From positions 124,001 through 188,000 of the forward strand of contig NW_024468264.1 of the NCBI RefSeq assembly GCF_002104995.1: a DNA stretch of 64,000 nucleotides, read 5' to 3'. Below are positions 57,276-64,000 of this stretch, in pieces. A model generated the notes under the pieces. That model did no database searches. It saw only the letters and a program-made list of their open reading frames with translations, and was not told the origin of the DNA. The translations under genes and the position numbers were made by a program. Source of the DNA: Linderina pennispora. Lineage: Eukaryota > Kickxellomycota > Kickxellomycetes > Kickxellales > Kickxellaceae. The number at the start of each line of letters is the position of its first letter. Position 1 is the first letter of the stretch.

Positions 57276-58937
57276 TTACATCGGATTCATTTGAACGTGT
57301 CGGATGATTGTTAGTGCAATGGTGATCTTGGACATCTCCCATCTTGATGGCCTGCTCAGCGCAGGCGCTTCAGCGCTGGTTCGCTGCTGCTGGCAGCAGA
57401 ATCGCCTACAGCTGCTGCACGCCTCTTGCGCGGCCTCTTTGTTGCCAGGGGTGGTGCCAGAAGCATTGGCAGCAATGGCCGCAGAACGACGGAACTGTTC
57501 AGGAATACTGCCTGAATCACAGAGTGACTGGAAAATGAGTCTGAAGTTTAGAACTGCTGCGAGATCGTGGTTCAAGAGCCGAGACGAATAGGCCCGCCTG
57601 TATTATGTCATGGCCCGCTTACATGACTCGCTTGTACAGCGGAGAAGGCCATGGCACTTCACAGTTTGGTTCTTCGATCTCTGGTAGGGCCGCGGGTTGG
57701 GAACATGCCGGAATGTCTGCAGCAACTTTTCGCAGCAGAACGGGCACATCGACGATGTCCGGAATTCGTCGATCAGATAGACTTCAAAGCCATGGTGCTT
57801 GAACTTGTCGCGCCATCCCTTGCCACGAATCAGCGCATGGTGTCGGATCATCGGCGCACTCCAATTGCCCATGACCAGCACTGGATCTGGACCGAACTTG
57901 CTCCGGAGTTTCGCGGCAAGCCTGTGGTCTGCACGGGCCTGGTTCATGAATGAATCAAGGCGCAGCTTGCGGTGAAGCGGGTACACCTTGGGACTGGTCC
58001 CGACACCTGGATGGGCCTTCCAGCGCCTCTGGTGCTGCTTGTTTGACTTAGTGGACTGCTGCTCTGGTAACCTTCGTGTTGTCATCGTGTTGGCATAAAA
58101 CGGTGCTAGGACACACCGCACAGATGCACGGGCAGCAACGTAGGCACGGAATTTTACTGGGCTAAGGGTCCGGCAGCAATGCTTGGAAAGCTCTGCCTCC
58201 GCTCTGCGGACAGCATCTTCTGGGACTTGATCCTTTGTACCCCGACAAATCCTGTCATAGTGGCGCAGCTTGAGCTCCTTATTGCGCTGCTGCCGTGTGT
58301 AGCGGTAGAGCATCTTTTCATCCTCTTTCCCATTGTTGCTATTTTCGTGCATCATGTATAGTAAATCGCCCCCGACCTGGATCGATGAATACACAGCGGC
58401 CTTTCAGATTCTGCAGCTCTGGCTGTGGGATCTGGTGGATATAGCGACAGTCAGCTGTAGCATCGGCTGTAGCATTGCCTCCCACAGCATCGCCTCTCAC
58501 AGTATCACCTCCCACACAGATTGTGTGATCCCTTGGACCGGGTCGTGTGCACAGACTGGGGGTGATGGTGCATATGCATTGTTAAGTGCTATAACAGTGT
58601 TTGCTGCCGCCAATGCAGCAGCAAGTGAATTGGCCACTACTACTGCAGTTGCTGCAGTGGCCTCTGTTGCATCCGATGGCATCTTCGCTGCTTCATGTGC
58701 AGCCTTCTTAGCTAATTTTTCGCCATTTTCTGCCGCTTTCCTTGCCTCTGTTGCTGCCCTCTTTGCTGCATTGATCCTGATAACCTGCTCACATGTTTTC
58801 GAAATAAACACCTGCTTGATTATTTGCTTATCTAAGCATATATGGCCTAGGATTCCCAATGTCCACAGAGGCAAGCATTGGGGGAGACTTGTTAAGCTGC
58901 TCATTCCCAATAAACTGGTAAAGGCAAGTATATGCAT
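57276..58937 (-). mobile_element. Fanzor-like (eukaryotic TnpB/OrfB) RNA-guided nuclease element, decayed
   Basis: Minus-strand frames together carry a TnpB-type RuvC nuclease. RuvC-I is FIDPGRGDLLYMM (about 58390-58350). RuvC-II is VYLIDEFRTSSMCPFC (about 57790-57740), with its zinc ribbon (CPFC...LLRCTSESC) after it. RuvC-III is NHDLAAVLNFR (about 57575-57545), followed by SIPEQFRR. So D, E and D are all present. Damage: one extra base within CCCCC at 58369-58373 splits RuvC-I, and an in-frame TAA at 57605-57603 separates the zinc ribbon from RuvC-III. Upstream (58937-58497) is an Ala-rich, probably coiled-coil frame (NAAKRAATEARKAAENGEK) that may be its N-terminus. End sequences and guide RNA were not identified. 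Confidence 0.75.
58435..58520. repeat. short degenerate tandem repeat inside the Fanzor-like N-terminal region
   Basis: On the plus strand, 12-15-base units of the type CTGTAGCATCGG / CACAGCATCGCCTCT / CACAGTATCACCTCC recur about five times. On the minus strand they encode VGGDTVRGDAVGGNATADATAD, just before the RuvC-I region. Confidence 0.7.
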
Positions 58938-59778
58938 ATAGATACATAAAGTATTTATTCTTAGATATATATTTTAATATAATAATAATTCTGCCTATAA
59001 GTTATAGAGACTTAGGAGCAGGTTGTTTTGATTGCTTTCAATTTCCTATTTAGAGATAGACATATATATTTGCTTACTAATAAGGTATTAATTCAATAGA
59101 TAGAATAGTATAGCCATTTATATAGTATCTATCTGAACTATATCCCCTTACTCTGAAGAAGTATAGTAAAAGAAGTTGATAATAATATTGTACTTAATTC
59201 TCCTATCATTATCCTCACTATATTAAAGAGGATATCTAAATATGAATCACAGCCATCCTACATCTGAATAAGCTGGTATAGAGGGCAGGAGCTAGTAGTA
59301 TAGCAGAAGTAAAGATACTCATATCAAACTATCTAGGGTATGCCAGAGCCAGATGAGTTAAGGGGAGTCAAGTGGGATGGTGTTAGCTAGTCTATCCAGC
59401 TAATATTTTCCATGAGTAGCTCCTATTAGTAGAGCAAGATGTATACTCCTCAAAGCTCCTTCTCAGATAGTTCATAGTCTGGCATAACTCACCATCAGCT
59501 TAGTTCTTAATGAATTGAGCTCGGTCTGCCATAAGTGCCTCTGTGACGTCTCGTATAGTATGTGAAGGCGCCTTGCAGCATATCCAGCTGCAATGGCCAA
59601 AACAGCGACAACATGTAGTGGTGTGGTTGGTGATCGCAGACATGTTGATCCGAATCTGAATCTGATCAATATTTTAAGGCTGTCGTGCTTTACTAGCGCG
59701 CAATTTTGAAAGGAAAAAAATTGTCCTTTCTACTCTACGCGCGTCAGATTCTATTAGCAAAAAAGTTAATTTCCAATA
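58938..59778. other. AT-rich island between the Fanzor-like element and the KH gene
   Basis: About 840 bases, markedly A/T-rich (especially 58940-59260) compared with the GC-rich surroundings. It contains dispersed repeat copy B. No coding frame of note; the right end is the KH gene promoter. Confidence 0.7.
59190..59440 (+). repeat. dispersed repeat, copy B
   Basis: Partner of 50040-49740 (inverted relative orientation). Compared with copy A, most differences are transitions, and most of those leave T or A in copy B (for example ACCATCATCC versus ATCATTATCC, CTAAGGAGGACATCC versus TTAAAGAGGATATCT). Confidence 0.8.
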
Positions 59779-61206
59779 ATGAGCACTGATACGAGGTAGG
59801 CAGCATATATACACACGCATTCTTCTGTTGTTGTGTACCTTATTGGGTCCTAAATTTGCCTATGTAACTTTATAGTTCTACGAAGCGGAGACGCTGGGAC
59901 AGCGACCAGGTTGACGGCAAGGCTGGGGAGTCAGCACAGGATATTGGCGGTTCGCAGACGGGTCCCACAGAAATCGCCACCGCGACAGAGCAGGCGATTT
60001 TGGCAGCAAAGGCGCTGGCTGAGAGCGCTAAGGCTGAAGCCGAGACACAGGCAGCGTCTGAGACCGAGCCAGCTATAAATATTGAGAGTGCCAAGGACGA
60101 GCCAAAGACCAATGAGACGTTCGCCATGGATGTCGACATCAACTTTGCTTCAAATAGACAGCATCTGGCCAAGAGCGTCACGCAACGACAGATTATTGAG
60201 GCAACAGGCGCTGACATCTCAACCAAGGGCCGGTACTACACCAATGCGTCAGAGGCTACACCGGATGCACCAGCACTGCACCTGCATGTGGAGGCCACGA
60301 GCCAGGAGATGCTTGACCAGGCTGTGGCTATGATTGAGCGGCTGAAGACAGAAGGCGACCCTAGCGACACCGCCATGACGCCTGGTGCTATGTCCGCTTA
60401 TAGCAATGGGCACTCTGACAGCTACAGTAGCTACCGGCACGAGCGTCACCCGCGCAACATCTACCACGAAAAGATTCCGGTCGGAATTGAATCGGAGCGC
60501 GGGTTCAATGTGCGCGCCAAGCTAATTGGCACCGGCGGCGAGAACATGAAGTACATCCAGAACACAACAGGTGCGCGTGTTCAGGTGCGTGGCCGCGGGT
60601 CTGGGTTCATTGAGAACGCTACTGGGCTGGAGTCTGACGAAGATATGCACCTGTTTATCAGTGCCCCCACTGAAGACATTACGCTCCAGGCCATGTACTA
60701 CAGCAAAAGTCTCATTGGCACTATCCACGAACAGTACAAGGAATTCAAAGAGCATGGTCCACGGCGCCCCGAACGCTACGAGCACCACGATCGGTACGAT
60801 AGGCATGAGCGGTATGACCGCCGTGACCGCCGCGATCGCCGTGACAGATACGACAGATACGACCGCCACCGCGGGGGCCGCGAGTCGCGCGACAACCGCG
60901 ACTACTACGAACAGTACAACAGCCGGTACAGCCGGTACAGCCAAAACTCGCGTCAGGATCAGCAGCCAGCCTATGCACAGCCCGCTGCACCTGCTGCGCC
61001 TACGTATGCGGGCCAGCCTGCAGAGGCCAGTGCGGCTACAGGAGGTGCAGCTACGGCATCGTACGAGGAGTATGCAAACTACTATGCCCAGTACTACCAG
61101 TACTATGGAACATACCCTGATATGTCTGCCTACTACGCGCAGGGCAGTGCGAACGGTGGGTATGATCCGTCAGCATACTCGGCAGAGTATTACCAGCAAC
61201 AGCAAC

Positions 61207-61237
<31 letters not shown>

Positions 61238-61828
61238 GGCGGCAACAATGGGTGCTAGCGAGTCTAGCATCGACCCACTGGCTGCTCCGTTCGGAAATGG
61301 CGCTGAGGACGCTAATTACCACAGCGTACCTCCACCCTCGAGCTACTCTAATGGTTCAAAGGTAAGCAGACGCTAGAGAGTTTGGCTGAGCGGCACGCAC
61401 ACAGCACATGTCCGACAAATGTCCTGAACATCGTTTTCTTTTTGCCCGATTGCCTTCGTCACTCCAAATGCCTGTAGACGCCGCAATTCTAGTGACCTCC
61501 CAAACACCACCCTGTATAACTAGTAAGATGCTGTATCCAACAAAGCAAAAGCACAGTAGCCATTATACATTTACCGCATATTTACACGCTTGGTATACTA
61601 ACATGCCACATTTGCTAACAACGTTACTAACTCGCGTTCTCAAATTGAACTTTGGGCCACATTCCCAATATTATTCACAACCTCGCATCCATGCGTACAC
61701 ACCCCTTTCACCTATTTGCATAGAGGGATTCAGCGCCGCGCGGCGAGAAACGGCCGAGGTCCGACTACGAGTCCGCAGACCCGCTGTCGATGGTAATCAG
61801 CAAGGGCGACAGAGCGCAGTCCAAGTAA
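59779..61828 (+). CDS. KH-domain protein of the KHDC4/BLOM7 type
   Basis: RNA-binding, splicing-related family. Exon 1 is 17 nt (59779-59795, MSTDT), intron of 80 bases (GTAGGC...TATAG), exon 2 59876-61361, then exon 3 61724-61828 (RDSAPRGEKRPRSDYE...), restored frame 535 aa. A first degenerate KH-like module (NRQHLAKSVTQRQIIEATGADISTKGRYY) and the KH domain (PVGIESERGFNVRAKLIGTGGENMKYIQ) match the metazoan protein. Then come Arg/Asp/Tyr-rich (RYDRHERYDRRDRRDRRD) and Gln/Tyr-rich low-complexity parts. A run of 14 Gln (CAG/CAA) is at about 61193-61235. If exon 3 is wrong, the frame would end at 61376 within the intron. Confidence 0.85.
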
Positions 61829-61993
61829 GCCTCCCCGACATTCTTCGCGAATAGTGGAGTTGGCGGCCACGAAGGGACCACCACAAAAGCACATTTACAC
61901 AAACACGCGCGTCTATTAACACAGCAGCATCCCGTTCTATGGAATGGAGGCTAGAGTAGTTTCTTCTAAATAACACTATAAAAGTTTGCAGTT

Positions 61994-63607
61994 TTAAACC
62001 TCGCTGGCCAGGGTAGCCGAGGACGCATTGCGGTCCTCGCCAATTAGAGCCTGAGCGTTGGTGTTGCTATCCTTTGTCACATTCTTGTATGAGGAGACCT
62101 GACGCATGCAGCGGTCGACCTCGTGCTGGAAATCAGCACTGACGCAAATATACGTCTGGCCGATGGCTGCCATAGTGACGCCGATGCTCAACCCGACCCA
62201 CAGCCCAATAATGCCAAGCTTCCAGGGGCCGTAGGCAAAGTAGATGCTGAGTGGGAATCCGATCAGGTAGAAGCACGGGAAGTTGATCCAGGCACCGTGG
62301 CGCTGGCGGCCCAGGCTGCGCAGAGAGCCGCCGGTGACTGCGTTCACGGCGTCGGAGATCTGGAAGAGGGCGCTAACTGGCATGATCAGTGCCACGCACG
62401 CGATGACATCGGGGTCGGTCGAGTAGATCTTGCCCCACCACGACGCGGTGACAAGGAAAAGCAGCGAGTTGAGTGCGCCGGCAAAAGCACCTAGCGATAG
62501 GCCGACGTTCGAAGCGACCATCGACCGGCGAGCACGGGCCTGGCCCAAGAGATTGCCGACCTGGTTGCTCAGCGCTGTGCCCAGGCCACCCGGAATCTGG
62601 TATGACAGGGTGCAGGTGTTGAGCACAATCGACTGCGCAGCCAGCGGCACACTGCCCAGGTAGCTAGCAGCGATGGTCATTCCCTCCCAGCATAGCCAGT
62701 CGCTGCAGATCATCACCACCGACGGGATGGCAAGACGGTAGTACTGGCGCATAGCCATGAAGGGCTTCCACGACCAACCGCCCCACGCCTGGCGGGCATC
62801 GCACAGGTAAGTATAGGCGAGAATACCAAAGAACATGAGCCAGCAGGTCACGACGTTGGCGGCAGCCGCACCCAGGAATCCGAAGCCGACCGTCGGCGAC
62901 CACACAAACAGGTAGTTGTTAACCATATGAATCGGCATCACCACCATCAGAATGAGGGTGCTGGCCCGCATGTGCCGCTGGGCCTGCAGGAACCGCTTGA
63001 TGCACTCGAACACGATCCACGGCAGCGATGCCAGCATCTGGATGCGCACGTACTGCCCACACAGCCTCGCAATCTCGGGTTCCTGGTTCAGGGCAAGCAG
63101 TAGCCACTCCATGTTGAACAGCAGCGGCAGCACCATCAGGTAGTGTGCCAGCACTGCAATGATTCCGCGCTGCAGGTGGAATCCAACCAAAGTGCGGTCC
63201 TTGGATGCGGTGAACGCAGTTGAGCAGAACGTATCGAGTGCCGCTGCCAAGCCAACCGACGGCCCGTTGATAAGCATAACCACAGTCATGTTTCCGAGCG
63301 ACGCAGCCGACAGTTCGTTCGAGCCCAGGTGGCCTAGCGACACGATGTTGGCGAAGCCAATGCTGAACTGCAACAGCGACGAGAGCGCTACTGGGATGCT
63401 CGACACGACCATCGTCCTGGCTTCCTGCTTGGCCATGACGCTGAGGCTGACAGAGTCCTGCTCGATGAATTCATTGTACAGTGTGGTGGTCGAGTCGTTG
63501 GTGGTCAGGGCGCCGGAGGACTCGATGATGGCATCGCTTGTGGGTGCAAGCAGCGGCGTGTACTCGCTGGAGATGGCTGCACCGGGCGGTGCGCTCTGCT
63601 CAGTCAT
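61994..63607 (-). CDS. MATE-family multidrug/toxin extrusion transporter, copy 4 (intact)
   Basis: 537 aa, one exon, start at 63607 (MTEQSAPPGAAISSEYTPLL). Cytosolic N-terminus of about 65 aa, then 12 TM segments. MatE motifs: IPVALSSLLQFSIGFANIVSLGHLG, DTFCSTAFTASKDRTLVGFHLQRG, KRFLQAQRHMRAST, QVGNLLGQARARRS and GGSLRSLGRQRHGAWINFP. It shares with copies 1 and 2 the block TFCSTAFTAS..TLVGFHLQRGIIAV, so it is a close paralogue of the 28.8-34.7 kb cluster, about 27 kb away and on the same strand. A TATAAAA box (minus strand, about 63808-63816) lies about 205 bases upstream. Confidence 0.95.
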   Translation of the reverse strand: MTEQSAPPGAAISSEYTPLLAPTSDAIIESSGALTTNDSTTTLYNEFIEQDSVSLSVMAKQEARTMVVSSIPVALSSLLQFSIGFANIVSLGHLGSNELSAASLGNMTVVMLINGPSVGLAAALDTFCSTAFTASKDRTLVGFHLQRGIIAVLAHYLMVLPLLFNMEWLLLALNQEPEIARLCGQYVRIQMLASLPWIVFECIKRFLQAQRHMRASTLILMVVMPIHMVNNYLFVWSPTVGFGFLGAAAANVVTCWLMFFGILAYTYLCDARQAWGGWSWKPFMAMRQYYRLAIPSVVMICSDWLCWEGMTIAASYLGSVPLAAQSIVLNTCTLSYQIPGGLGTALSNQVGNLLGQARARRSMVASNVGLSLGAFAGALNSLLFLVTASWWGKIYSTDPDVIACVALIMPVSALFQISDAVNAVTGGSLRSLGRQRHGAWINFPCFYLIGFPLSIYFAYGPWKLGIIGLWVGLSIGVTMAAIGQTYICVSADFQHEVDRCMRQVSSYKNVTKDSNTNAQALIGEDRNASSATLASEV

Positions 63608-64000
63608 TGCTTGTGGTATGGGGATCTACTAGTGGAAGTGTAGCACTCGCAGGAGTGTCGCTTAAATTAAGGTAAAGGATGTGTGCTGCACGCAGGGGTC
63701 ACAGGTCTGTAGGGTGGGGCAGTAGGAGTTAAGAGAAATAAAATAACACAAAATATGAGATGCAGTGGTTGTGAGCTCGGGATGTTCGTCGTAGGAGGAC
63801 GGACCTGGTTTTATACCTGTCCAGCTCATGAGCGCAGTCTCGAAAAAATCTTCTTCCGCGCCATTTCGGTGTTGGGTCGATTGGTGGGCACCAAAAAGCG
63901 AGGATCGACTTTGTAAAAAAATACTACGGCGGCCATCCTCTTCCCCGTGCCTCAAATTTTTTGGAAAAAAAAGGCGCACAGATTCACTCCCCAACACGCC
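63608..64000. promoter_or_regulatory. upstream region of MATE copy 4
   Basis: About 390 bases to the window end. It carries a minus-strand GGTATAAAACC box at about 63808-63818. A-tracts at 63915 and 63965. No gene. Confidence 0.45.

Overview
The window is a gene-dense stretch of nuclear DNA from a fungus. GC-rich coding regions carry few, short GT-AG introns, and several fungal families are recognisable (Ura3, Ded1, Bem3, Erd1, Imp2, a GPI-anchored Cu-only superoxide dismutase). Intron-poor genes, a multi-copy MATE transporter family and the overall gene style suggest an early-diverging zygomycete-type fungus, perhaps Kickxellomycotina (Coemansia or Linderina-like). That placement is inference from style, not from a search.

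Layout. 0-5.4 kb: MEX67 (runs off the left edge), a two-TM protein, a multi-TM RING-H2 ligase. 5.4-7.3 kb: no clear gene, only short decayed frames. 7.4-11.7 kb: UTP12, a transgelin/calponin-type actin-binding protein, a small unknown. 12.8-16 kb: a small Cys-containing unknown, the secreted SOD, a ubiquitin-like (elongin-B-like) protein. 16.3-28.4 kb: a 1736-aa Bem3-type RhoGAP, IDH1, beta'-COP. 28.8-34.7 kb: three tandem MATE transporter genes, two of them broken. 35.2-40.2 kb: Erd1-type EXS protein, URA3, DED1. 41.8-49 kb: carnitine acetyltransferase, an orphan membrane protein, a LIM protein, ADE4. 49.7-50.5 kb: a dispersed repeat and a doubtful ORF. 50.9-57.1 kb: TPI1, a matrin-type zinc-finger protein, a DAO-family FAD enzyme, a TBC-domain protein, IMP2. 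57.2-59.5 kb: a decayed Fanzor (eukaryotic TnpB-like) element next to an AT-rich island with the second copy of the dispersed repeat. 59.8-63.6 kb: a KH-domain splicing-type protein and a fourth, intact MATE transporter.

Two points colour the whole annotation. First, many otherwise well-conserved genes are split between frames, and every break I could resolve is corrected by removing one base. That looks like insertion errors in the assembly (as in uncorrected long reads), so I annotate such loci as single genes. Second, introns concentrate at the very 5' end of genes, leaving first coding exons of only 17-52 nt in KHDC4-like, SEC27, TPI1, IDH1 and DED1.

The genes are mostly unrelated housekeeping functions: mRNA export, ribosome biogenesis, translation initiation, COPI transport, TCA cycle, glycolysis, purine and pyrimidine synthesis. 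The accessory content is the MATE cluster, the Fanzor element and the dispersed repeat. I found no rRNA, tRNA or CRISPR array.
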